NCBI RefSeq assembly: GCF_965660005.1
Contig: NZ_CBFHYF010000012.1
Coordinates: 1 to 52,086, forward strand
DNA length: 52,086 nt
Origin: Porticoccus sp965660005
GTDB taxonomy: Bacteria > Pseudomonadota > Gammaproteobacteria > Pseudomonadales > Porticoccaceae
Reading direction: 5' to 3'
Below, piece by piece: positions 28,666-36,279 of the stretch (its first letter is position 1; the number at the start of each line of letters is the position of its first letter). The notes under the pieces were generated by a model, which was not told where the DNA came from, did not search any database, and saw nothing but the letters and a program-made list of their open reading frames with translations. A program made the translations under genes and the position numbers.

Positions 28666-28672
28666 TATAATA
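28666..28672. promoter_or_regulatory. Overlapping divergent -10 elements of serB and ahpA
   Basis: TATAAT on the plus strand (28666-28671) overlaps TATTAT on the minus strand (28667-28672) in the 77-base gap between serB and ahpA. One melted region could start transcription both ways. Starts would fall near 28679 (plus) and 28660 (minus). The -35 regions are weak on both sides. Confidence 0.5.
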
Positions 28673-28720
28673 CTTGCGCCAATAGGGTTGCGATAATCCC
28701 CATAAAAAATGGAATCCACT

Positions 28721-29965
28721 GTGAGAGAAATTTTACTGATCAATGTTGCCGGAGAGGATAAGCCCGGTATTACCAGCGCCGTCTCCCGAGTGCTGGACGA
28801 ACACGGCGCCGATATTCTGGATATTGGTCAGGCGGTAATCCACGATAATCTCAATCTTGGTATTCTGGTGATGATCCCTGACGGTCAGCAGCCGGCACTG
28901 GTACAAAAGGAAATTCTGTTCAGTCTTCACGCGATGGATATGCGGGTGCGCTTCCAGTCGATCTCTGAATCAAGTTACGAGCACTGGGTGGATCAGCAGG
29001 GCAAGCCACGTCATATTGTCACACTGCTTGCCCGACGGGTGGCCGCTCATCACATTGCCAGAGTGACGGCTGTGACCGTGGAGCAGGGACTGAATATTGA
29101 CAAAATTACCCGCCTGTCGGGGCGAGTACCACTGGAGCGGATCGAGGCCAATACCAAGGCCTGTGTGGAATTTTCGCTGCGCGGTGTTCCGGTGGATTTG
29201 ACGGCATTGCGAGCCTCGCTGCTGGAGTTGTCTGCTGAACTGGATATTGACATCGCCTATCAGGAAGACAATATTTATCGCCGCAATCGCCGATTGGTCG
29301 TGTTTGACATGGACTCTACCCTGATCGAGGCAGAGGTTATTGATGAGTTGGCCAGGGAGGCCGGTGTCGGCGAAGAGGTGGCGGCCATCACTGAGGCCGC
29401 GATGCGCGGTGAACTGGACTTCAAGGCGAGTTTTTCCGAACGTATGTTGTTGTTAAGGGGGCTGGACGCATCGGTCCTGGCGATGGTGGCGGCAAGATTG
29501 AAATTAACCGAGGGTGCTGAAACCCTGGTGTCCACTCTGCGTCAGCTAGGCTACAGAACCGCTATTTTGTCCGGGGGCTTCGATTATTTTGCGCAACACA
29601 TTCAGAAGCAGCTGGGTATTGATTACATTTATGCCAATCACCTGGAAGTGGTTGACGGCAAGATGACTGGCCGGGTGTGTGGTGAAGTGGTTGACGGTCA
29701 GCGCAAGGCGCAACTGTTGCGTGAGATTGCTGCCAGTGAAAACATCAGTCTGGAGCAGGTAATCGCTGTTGGGGATGGTGCCAATGATTTGCCCATGCTC
29801 AGTATAGCCGGACTGGGAATCGCCTTTCGGGCAAAACCCCTGGTGAAAGCCACGGCCAAGCAGTCGATCTCGAAGCTGGGTCTGGATGGCATACTTTACC
29901 TGATGGGTTTGAGTGACCGGGATACTCTGCTCTGGCAACGTGAGCCGTATCGTTTAGGCGATTAA
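28721..29965 (+). CDS. serB: Phosphoserine phosphatase
   Basis: HAD-family enzyme that dephosphorylates phosphoserine in the last step of serine synthesis. Two N-terminal ACT domains (about 1-170) suggest amino-acid binding. The HAD domain carries motif I DMDSTLIEAEVIDELA, the Lys-containing GVVDGQRKAQ-like region, and motif III GDGANDLPML. I chose GTG 28721 (MREILLIN) because SerB homologues begin there and GGA lies eight bases upstream; ATG 28709 would add four residues. It converges on fimX with a four-base overlap of the two stops. Confidence 0.94.
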   Translation: MREILLINVAGEDKPGITSAVSRVLDEHGADILDIGQAVIHDNLNLGILVMIPDGQQPALVQKEILFSLHAMDMRVRFQSISESSYEHWVDQQGKPRHIVTLLARRVAAHHIARVTAVTVEQGLNIDKITRLSGRVPLERIEANTKACVEFSLRGVPVDLTALRASLLELSAELDIDIAYQEDNIYRRNRRLVVFDMDSTLIEAEVIDELAREAGVGEEVAAITEAAMRGELDFKASFSERMLLLRGLDASVLAMVAARLKLTEGAETLVSTLRQLGYRTAILSGGFDYFAQHIQKQLGIDYIYANHLEVVDGKMTGRVCGEVVDGQRKAQLLREIAASENISLEQVIAVGDGANDLPMLSIAGLGIAFRAKPLVKATAKQSISKLGLDGILYLMGLSDRDTLLWQREPYRLGD

Positions 29966-32046
29966 CTGTCGTTGCTGAAATCGTAGCTCATACGTTGGGA
30001 GGGCCGTTGCAGGAAGTGTCCCTGTATGTAGTGGACACCGCAGGTCCACAGCGAAGGTATCATGTCTGCCCGCTCAACAAAGGGGACAATAATTTGTTCA
30101 TTTTCGATCTTCAGGGAGCTGATCAGGCTCTTTAGTTCGGCCAGGCTCTCATCGCTTTGGTACGCTTTTTCAATGATAACGCTGTCAAATTTGATGTAAT
30201 TTACCGACAGGTTTTGCAATAGTTTCATTGGTTCGATGGCAAGCCCAAAATGGGATAACGCCACATCACCATTGATTCTGCTCAGGTCCTCAATCAGCTC
30301 CACCGAGCGGTGATATTGGCGGGCAACGTCGATTTCACGCAACTGAAAGATAATGTTTTTGGGGTATAGTCCGGAGGCTTTCAGTGCCACTTTCAGCCAG
30401 GGAATAAAAGTTTCGTCAGTCAGGGTGTGGCTGCAGATATTGATAAACAGGCGAGTGGCCGGAGCGCTCTTCAGTTTTTCCGACAGTGCTTTGAATGACT
30501 CCAGAATTACCCAGTGGTCAATATCTCGGGCCGCTTCGGTTTTAAAGACCTTGGCAATAAAATTGTCCGGCAGCGCTTTTTCATCGGCCTCTGGCTTGGT
30601 GCGGATAAATACTTCGTAAAATTGTTCCTGTTTGCCCTGCAGCGGAATAATAGGCTGATAGAGTAGCTCGAAAAGTTTGTCCTCGAGCATGGCTCTGGCG
30701 GTTTCCTCGACATTTTCCTCGCAGTATTCAGGGCCGATTTCCGATTGATAAAGATTGGCACCGTTGGCAAAGTCCCCGTTATTTTTCTGGTGCAGCTCGG
30801 TGAGTGCAGAGAGTGCTTTCTCAATGCAACCCTCAGCCGTGGCAACGGTTTCACTGATGACGGATGCCCCGATACCGAGCGTCAGACTAAAGGTTTGGTC
30901 ATTCAATTGAAAAATATGTTTGCTGACAGTCTCGCAGAGCTGGTTGGCAAACATCAGTGCTGCATCGGTCCCGGTGTTGGGCAGGATCATAACCAGCGTG
31001 TCCTCCTTGAAACGCTTGAGGCTGACCTCCTCGCCTGCAGTACCCCTGATTTTTTCCACCAGTTGTGAAACCAGTTCTTCGGTTTTTTGTATGCCGATTT
31101 CTGCCAGGATACTGGTATAGCGGTCCAGGGTGATATAGAGCAGAACCGAGGAGCTATGTTTTTGTGCGGCGAGGCGGATGGCGTTGTTTATCAGCTCAAT
31201 AACCTTGTCGCGCTGAATACTGATGGCACCGGATGGGTCGCCGGCATCATCGTCGCCGGCATTTACCTGGCCATCCAGAAACTGCCGGCTGATGACCAAC
31301 TCAAGGGCTGGTTCACCCTGATAATCCACCTTGGCTATTCTGGCCTCGATCGGAATCGGTATTTCATCGTGAGTGATTCCGGTAAAGCGCAGGGTCTCCA
31401 TCGGAATTTCCTCGTCTTTGTCGATAGGGCGTAGATACTCTTTTAGTCGCGCATGATCCTCTGGCGCAATCGTATCAATCACAGGGAGACAAAGCATGCT
31501 GTCACTTTCCAGGTGACCAAACAGTTGGGCAAAGCTATCGTTGGTGAACAGATAAGTGCCCTCCTGAATAATGGCGATGGCATCTACCGATGAGCCGAGC
31601 AGTCTGTCACACCGGCTTTCTGCATCGGCATAGCGGCGCCTGAAATGGCGCAGCAGACGTCTTTGTTCAAGGTTGAACAGGGCTTTTGCTACCACCAGCA
31701 ACAATTGCTGGTCTTCGTCCATGGGTACTACGTCTGCTGCGCCAAGGCGTAGTCCCTCGACAATTTCTGCGGCGTTATACTGCTCTGAAATCAGAACAAC
31801 CGGGGTGTCCAGGTCAAAGCGCCTGATCAGTGAAAAGATGGATTTTATGGGAGTGTTGTTGCCCTGATATTGGCCAATAATCATATCCCAGGGTTTTTCC
31901 TGCAGCAGTTTTGAGAGCACATCTTCCTGATTGACATGCTTTGATTCGGCACGGTAGTTAGCGTTGCGCAACAGGCTGACGATACGGTTAGCCTCTTCAA
32001 AGCTGTCGTGAACCAGTAAAAGTTTCAGGGCGCTGTCTGGGATCAT
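29962..32046 (-). CDS. fimX: FimX-like cyclic-di-GMP effector (REC-PAS-GGDEF-EAL, degenerate)
   Basis: A 694-residue protein with the same domain order and size as Pseudomonas FimX, a c-di-GMP-binding regulator of type IV pilus assembly and twitching. The receiver domain (about 5-125) has Gln where the phospho-accepting Asp should be (DMIIGQ). A PAS domain follows (about 145-255). The GGDEF signature is KEDTL (degenerate, about residue 345). The EAL motif is EVF in FYEVFIRTK (near 475); its Arg, which contacts c-di-GMP in EAL folds, is kept. It probably binds but does not make or cut c-di-GMP (inference from residues). fimX-serB-ahpA clustering is as in Pseudomonas. Confidence 0.88.
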   Translation of the reverse strand: MIPDSALKLLLVHDSFEEANRIVSLLRNANYRAESKHVNQEDVLSKLLQEKPWDMIIGQYQGNNTPIKSIFSLIRRFDLDTPVVLISEQYNAAEIVEGLRLGAADVVPMDEDQQLLLVVAKALFNLEQRRLLRHFRRRYADAESRCDRLLGSSVDAIAIIQEGTYLFTNDSFAQLFGHLESDSMLCLPVIDTIAPEDHARLKEYLRPIDKDEEIPMETLRFTGITHDEIPIPIEARIAKVDYQGEPALELVISRQFLDGQVNAGDDDAGDPSGAISIQRDKVIELINNAIRLAAQKHSSSVLLYITLDRYTSILAEIGIQKTEELVSQLVEKIRGTAGEEVSLKRFKEDTLVMILPNTGTDAALMFANQLCETVSKHIFQLNDQTFSLTLGIGASVISETVATAEGCIEKALSALTELHQKNNGDFANGANLYQSEIGPEYCEENVEETARAMLEDKLFELLYQPIIPLQGKQEQFYEVFIRTKPEADEKALPDNFIAKVFKTEAARDIDHWVILESFKALSEKLKSAPATRLFINICSHTLTDETFIPWLKVALKASGLYPKNIIFQLREIDVARQYHRSVELIEDLSRINGDVALSHFGLAIEPMKLLQNLSVNYIKFDSVIIEKAYQSDESLAELKSLISSLKIENEQIIVPFVERADMIPSLWTCGVHYIQGHFLQRPSQRMSYDFSNDS

Positions 32047-32100
32047 TTAGGCCGGGCTCCCCCCGAATGGTGTAACGTGTGGTTTTTATTGGATTGCAGC

Positions 32101-32106
32101 ATTATA
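32101..32106 (-). promoter_or_regulatory. Candidate -10 element of fimX
   Basis: TATAAT on the minus strand, 55 bases upstream of the fimX ATG, with GGGGGAG near the start codon. No good -35 was found. It lies between fimX and the inverted repeat at 32151-32201. Confidence 0.45.
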
Positions 32107-32150
32107 AGGCAATGGAGGCCGGGGAACACACAGCCAATCCTGGTCTGATG

Positions 32151-32201
32151 TTTTTTGCCCCATGACCAAAGTGCGAGCTACACCACATTATGGGCAAAAA
32201 A
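32151..32201. repeat. Imperfect inverted repeat between epmB and fimX
   Basis: Arms TTTTTTGCCCCAT (32151-32163) and ATGGGCAAAAAA (32190-32201) are inverted copies with one extra C in the left arm, separated by 26 bases. Neither strand has a T tract after the stem, so it is not a standard terminator. It lies in the 176-base gap. Confidence 0.5.
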
Positions 32202-32222
32202 GGGCTTTGAGGAAAACGGGAA

Positions 32223-33230
32223 TCATATCAACGGTAACTTGCTCGTTGCTTTGGGGACTTCCCTCACCAGCTTTGGCACAAGGTAGCCGGGGAGCCTGGC
32301 CAATAACTGGCAGTGCAACTCGCGAGCCGTTTCGTCAGAGACTGCAAAATGGGCTGCCCCGCTGATTTTATCTAGTTGATGAAGGTAATAGGGCAGACAG
32401 CCGAATTCAAACAGGCGTTCGGATAACCGTGCCAGCGTATCGGAATCATCATTCACGCCGGCAAGCAATACCGACTGATTCAGCACAGTGATACCGGCGG
32501 CTTTCAGGGCCAGCAGACTTGCGCCGACGGATTCATCCAGTTCATTGGGGTGATTGCTGTGAATCACCATGGATGTCTGCAAGCGCGTCCCTGTCAGCCA
32601 TTGCAGGCAGCTGTCGGTAATCCGGTCAGGAATGACCACTGGCAGTCGAGTGTGAACCCTCAAGCGTTTGACATGCCTGATTCCGGCGATTTCCTCGGTG
32701 AGCCATTGCAATTGGTTATCCCCGGTCGCCAGCGGATCGCCGCCACTGTAGATGACTTCGCTGATGGACTCGTCTCCGGCAATATAATCCAGTGCATTTT
32801 GCCACTCCGGTCGCGCTGGCCTGTTTTCCTGGTAGGGGAAGTGACGGCGAAAACAATAACGGCAGTTGATTGCACAGTTTGGGCTGACGATCAGCAAAAG
32901 TCGTCCATGATACTTGTGAATCAAGCCCGGCACAGGATTGGCCTGCTGCTCTGTCAGTGGATCTTTGCTGTACCCGGGCACAACAAGCAGTTCTTCAGCG
33001 ACAGGCAGGATCTGTCGTAGCAATGGATCATCCGGATCCCCTTTCCTGATGCGGCTGAGGTAGGCATGGGGCACCCGCACCTGAAAGTCGCCATGGGCCG
33101 TCAGCGCTTCGCTGAGTGGAGTTTCATCCAGTTCCAGGTAGTCAAAAAGCTCTTTTGGGTGGCGAATGCTGGCAGTGAGTTGTTCTTGCCAGCCGGGACT
33201 ATCCAAACTCGTCGCAGAACCGGTTATCAT
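32223..33230 (-). CDS. epmB: EF-P (R)-beta-lysine-forming lysine 2,3-aminomutase EpmB
   Basis: Radical SAM enzyme converting L-alpha-lysine to (R)-beta-lysine for EF-P modification; also uses PLP. The 335-residue protein has the radical SAM cluster CAINCRYC (CxxxCxxC) in the central part, preceded by GRLLLIVSP. The following GGDPLATGDNQL is the SAM-binding Gly motif of the KamA family. It is shorter than classical lysine aminomutases, as is usual for EpmB. The ATG at 33230 diverges from efp with only 46 bases between them. efp and epmA on the other strand complete the pathway. Confidence 0.94.
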   Translation of the reverse strand: MITGSATSLDSPGWQEQLTASIRHPKELFDYLELDETPLSEALTAHGDFQVRVPHAYLSRIRKGDPDDPLLRQILPVAEELLVVPGYSKDPLTEQQANPVPGLIHKYHGRLLLIVSPNCAINCRYCFRRHFPYQENRPARPEWQNALDYIAGDESISEVIYSGGDPLATGDNQLQWLTEEIAGIRHVKRLRVHTRLPVVIPDRITDSCLQWLTGTRLQTSMVIHSNHPNELDESVGASLLALKAAGITVLNQSVLLAGVNDDSDTLARLSERLFEFGCLPYYLHQLDKISGAAHFAVSDETARELHCQLLARLPGYLVPKLVREVPKATSKLPLI

Positions 33231-33276
33231 GGCGCTCTCTTTTTTCCAGAAAGTTTTACTGAGTGTTGAGGCAATA

Positions 33277-33840
33277 ATGGCTACCTATTCTAACAACGAA
33301 ATTCGCGCCGGTCTGAAAGTTATGCTGGATGGTGACCCCTGTTCCATTGTGGAGAACGAATTTGTCAAGCCGGGCAAGGGGCAGGCCTTTAACCGGGTTC
33401 GTCTGCGCAACCTGAAAACGGGCCGCGTTTGGGAGCGAACTTTCCGCTCCAGTGACTCGCTGGAGGGCGCTGATGTGTCCGATCGCGACATGCAGTACCT
33501 CTACAATGATGGCGAATACTATCATTTCATGGAGCCGGGCACCTTTGAGCAGTATCAGGCAGACGGTAAAACGCTCGGCGATGCTGTGCAGTGGCTGAAA
33601 GAGCAGGCTACCGTTATGGTTACCCTGTTTAACGGCCAGCCATTGGCGGTGACACCACCCAATCATATTGAGCTGGAAATTGTCGATACAGATCCGGGGC
33701 TCAAGGGAGATACCGCTCAGGGTGGTACCAAGCCCGCCAAGCTGGTTACCGGTGCTGTGGTCAAAGTGCCGCTGTTTCTCAATATAGGCGATGTTGTGCG
33801 TGTGGATACTCGCACTGGAGAGTATCTGGGCAGAGCCTGA
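33277..33840 (+). CDS. efp: Translation elongation factor P
   Basis: Rescues ribosomes stalled at polyproline runs. The 187-residue protein has the three beta-barrel domains of EF-P. Lys34 in FVKPGKGQAF is the residue lysylated by EpmA, not the Arg32 used in rhamnosylated EF-P. The start is the ATG at 33277, preceded by GAGG. An upstream in-frame extension (from 33166) overlaps epmB and is not used. epmB lies on the other side of the divergent gap and epmA follows after the terminator. Confidence 0.98.
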   Translation: MATYSNNEIRAGLKVMLDGDPCSIVENEFVKPGKGQAFNRVRLRNLKTGRVWERTFRSSDSLEGADVSDRDMQYLYNDGEYYHFMEPGTFEQYQADGKTLGDAVQWLKEQATVMVTLFNGQPLAVTPPNHIELEIVDTDPGLKGDTAQGGTKPAKLVTGAVVKVPLFLNIGDVVRVDTRTGEYLGRA

Positions 33841-33874
33841 TTGTCCTGTGTTCTCTGCATCAATATATCGTAAG

Positions 33875-33897
33875 AGGGTGGCGAAGCCGCCCTTTTT
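33875..33897 (+). terminator. Rho-independent terminator of efp
   Basis: Stem GGGTGGC (33876-33882) pairs with GCCGCCC (33886-33892) over loop GAA, with one G-U pair, followed by five T. It separates efp from epmA, so epmA may have its own promoter or depend on read-through. Confidence 0.85.
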
Positions 33898-33961
33898 GCT
33901 GTTGATGCCATGCGGCTAAGTTATGCGTATGCAGGGCGCTCGCAGATTTTGAGGAGGCGAC

Positions 33962-34918
33962 ATGGCTGATTGGCAACCCACGGCGACAATCGAAACACTT
34001 CGCGGCCGTGCTCGGCTGTTGGCCGCCGTTCGCCAGTTTTTTTCTCTGCGCGGCGTTTGGGAGGTCGATGTGCCAGTATTGGCAAAAACCGGCGTCACGG
34101 ATGTCAATATCGATTCGATTCCGGCAGAGGTGAATGGTCGGCGCCATTTCCTGCAAAGCTCACCCGAATACCAAATGAAACGGTTGCTCGCTGCCGGCAG
34201 TGACAGTATTTATTATCTGGGAAAGGCATTCCGCGATGGCGAGTCGGGTCGGCGCCACAGTCCGGAGTTCACTCTTCTCGAATGGTACCGTCCCGGCTGG
34301 GATGAGCATGACCTTATTGGCGAGGTCTCCTCATTATTGACTGAGCTGGGGGTGGCGGCGAAGCCCGTTAAGCTACCCTATCGTGAAGTTTTTCAACAGA
34401 ACATTGGGCTTGATCCCCATACGGCGTCTCTTGAGGCGCTTCAGCGGCAGGCTGCAGTGCTTTCGGGAAGTGACTTTACAACGGCCAATCGAAACAGCTG
34501 TCTCGATCTTCTCTTCAGTATTGGCGTTGAGCCACGACTGCCGGATGGGGTGGTGTTTGTTTATGATTATCCCCTGTGCCAGGCCGCTTTGGCTTCTGTT
34601 GGCAGGGATTTTTCAGGCGTTCCTGTGGCTCGACGCTTTGAAGCTTTTCTGGGCAGAATGGAATTGGCCAATGGTTACTTTGAGCTGACAGATGTCGAAG
34701 AACAGGCCTCCCGTTTTGAGTCAGATCTGGCTTTGCGGGCAGCAGTCGGGAAATCAGCCATGCCGGTAGACCTTCAGCTCCTGGCTGCAATGAAAGCGGG
34801 CCTGCCGAAATGCGCTGGTGTAGCTCTTGGTGTCGATCGCCTGTTGATGCAATTGCTTTCACTGGGGGAGATCCAGGACGTTCTACCATTTGGCATAGGC
34901 CGTGAAGTGAATGATTGA
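33962..34918 (+). CDS. epmA: EF-P--(R)-beta-lysine ligase EpmA
   Basis: Class II lysyl-tRNA-synthetase-like enzyme that attaches (R)-beta-lysine to EF-P Lys34. It has 318 residues: a catalytic domain only, without the anticodon-binding domain of true LysRS. Motif 2 is FRDGESGRRHSPEFTLLEW and motif 3 is GVALGVDRLLMQ. The ATG at 33962 has GAGGAGG at good spacing. The gene overlaps miaA by eight bases. With epmB and efp it completes the modification pathway except the hydroxylase EpmC, which is not in the window. Confidence 0.96.
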   Translation: MADWQPTATIETLRGRARLLAAVRQFFSLRGVWEVDVPVLAKTGVTDVNIDSIPAEVNGRRHFLQSSPEYQMKRLLAAGSDSIYYLGKAFRDGESGRRHSPEFTLLEWYRPGWDEHDLIGEVSSLLTELGVAAKPVKLPYREVFQQNIGLDPHTASLEALQRQAAVLSGSDFTTANRNSCLDLLFSIGVEPRLPDGVVFVYDYPLCQAALASVGRDFSGVPVARRFEAFLGRMELANGYFELTDVEEQASRFESDLALRAAVGKSAMPVDLQLLAAMKAGLPKCAGVALGVDRLLMQLLSLGEIQDVLPFGIGREVND

Positions 34919-35903
34919 AACACTACCGCCAGCGATTTTTTTGATGGGGCCAACGGCCACAGGTAAAACAGATCTGGCCATTGCTCTGCGTGAATATCTG
35001 CCGGTGGAGTTGATCAGTGTGGACTCCGCGCTGATTTACCGGCATATGGATATAGGCTCTGCCAAACCATCAGCAGACCTGTTGGCTTCTGTGCCCCACC
35101 GTCTGGTTGATATTCGTGATCCCGCTGACACCTATTCGGCCGCTGAATTCGCGCGGGATGCCCGTCAGGCTATGGCGGAGATCAGTGCCGCAGGGCGAAT
35201 CCCGTTGCTGGTCGGTGGCACCATGTTGTACTTCAAGGCACTACTCGAGGGGTTGGGTAATATGCCACCTTCGCCTCTTCATATTCGCCTCGAAATTGAG
35301 CATGAAGCTGATCGGCGAGGCTGGCCTTTTATGCACCAGTTGCTGGCTGCAGTCGATCCGGAAACAGCAGGTCAATTACATCCGAATCATTCCCGTCGCA
35401 TCCAGCGGGCACTGGAAGTTTATCGTGCCACTGGTAAGACACTGTCACAATTCAAACGCGAGCAGGCCAGTACAGGTGGTGGAATTGATCCCATTACCCG
35501 GCAGTTCCAGTTGACTCAGATCAGGCTTTTACCCCACTGCCGCGCGCTTCTTCACCAGCGTATTGAGCGGCGTTTCGAGAAAATGTTGGCGCAGGGCTTC
35601 GAGGAAGAAGTCAGGGCGCTATACTGCCGTGGAGATTTGCACCCCGATTTGCCCTCCATGCGTGCGGTGGGTTACCGGCAGATGTGGCAATACCTGTCGG
35701 GAGAGATCAATTATTCAGACATGGTGAAAGCGGCACAGGCAGCCACTCGCCAATTGGCCAAACGGCAACTGACCTGGTTGCGTACCTGGCCGTCCATGAA
35801 ACAGCTGTTTATTGATTCAGAAACAGGTGAACCTGAAAATTTGCCGCATTTGCTTTCGGGGTGCTTGAAGATCCTTGAAAAAAGCCCCATATACAAAAAG
35901 TAA
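34911..35903 (+). CDS. miaA: tRNA dimethylallyltransferase
   Basis: Adds dimethylallyl to A37 of tRNAs reading codons starting with U. The 330-residue protein has the P-loop GPTATGKTDLA near residue 13 and SVDSALIYRHMDIGSAKPS with the catalytic Asp. LVGGTMLYFKALLEGL and HRLVDIRDP follow, and AVGYRQMWQYL lies near the C-terminus. It overlaps the end of epmA by eight bases, an unusual arrangement since miaA normally follows mutL. hfq follows after a 112-base gap with a long-loop hairpin. Confidence 0.97.
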   Translation: MIETLPPAIFLMGPTATGKTDLAIALREYLPVELISVDSALIYRHMDIGSAKPSADLLASVPHRLVDIRDPADTYSAAEFARDARQAMAEISAAGRIPLLVGGTMLYFKALLEGLGNMPPSPLHIRLEIEHEADRRGWPFMHQLLAAVDPETAGQLHPNHSRRIQRALEVYRATGKTLSQFKREQASTGGGIDPITRQFQLTQIRLLPHCRALLHQRIERRFEKMLAQGFEEEVRALYCRGDLHPDLPSMRAVGYRQMWQYLSGEINYSDMVKAAQAATRQLAKRQLTWLRTWPSMKQLFIDSETGEPENLPHLLSGCLKILEKSPIYKK

Positions 35904-35946
35904 GGCCAATAGTATGATAAATCCAATTTAGTACGGATGCTGGTTT

Positions 35947-35991
35947 CGCCGAATAGATCTACTTGTAATCCCTTGTTTTTCGGCGTTTTTT
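35947..35991 (+). terminator. Possible attenuator/terminator hairpin before hfq
   Basis: A perfect seven-base-pair stem CGCCGAA (35947-35953) with TTCGGCG (35979-35985) encloses about 25 bases and is followed by six T (35986-35991), 24 bases before the hfq ATG. The large loop makes it weaker than a standard terminator. It could end miaA transcripts or limit read-through into hfq. Confidence 0.5.
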
Positions 35992-36015
35992 ATTCCTTTG
36001 TTGAGGAGAATAACC

Positions 36016-36267
36016 ATGTCAAAAGGGCATAATCTACAAGACCCTTTTTTGAATGTGTTGCGTAAAGAGCGTATACCTGTCTCAATTTTTCTGGTTAATG
36101 GCATTAAGCTGCAGGGGCAGATTGAGTCGTTTGATCAATTTGTGGTGTTGCTGAAAAATACGGTCAGCCAAATGGTCTACAAGCACGCAATTTCCACAGT
36201 CGTGCCATCCCGGCCGGTACACTTGCCGATGGCAATGACAGATGACTCAATGGATATTCCTGAGTGA
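36016..36267 (+). CDS. hfq: RNA-binding protein Hfq
   Basis: Hexameric Sm-like RNA chaperone pairing small RNAs with mRNAs. The protein has 83 residues, close to the short Hfq of Pseudomonas and lacking the long tail of E. coli Hfq. The Sm1 motif (VSIFLVNGIKLQGQIESFDQF) and Sm2 motif (VYKHAISTVVP) are intact. The tail (MAMTDDSMDIPE) is acidic. The start is the ATG at 36016 with GAGGAG upstream; an in-frame TTG at 35998 is too far up. hflX follows 12 bases later. Confidence 0.98.
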   Translation: MSKGHNLQDPFLNVLRKERIPVSIFLVNGIKLQGQIESFDQFVVLLKNTVSQMVYKHAISTVVPSRPVHLPMAMTDDSMDIPE

Positions 36268-36279
36268 GTGGAGTGCTGA

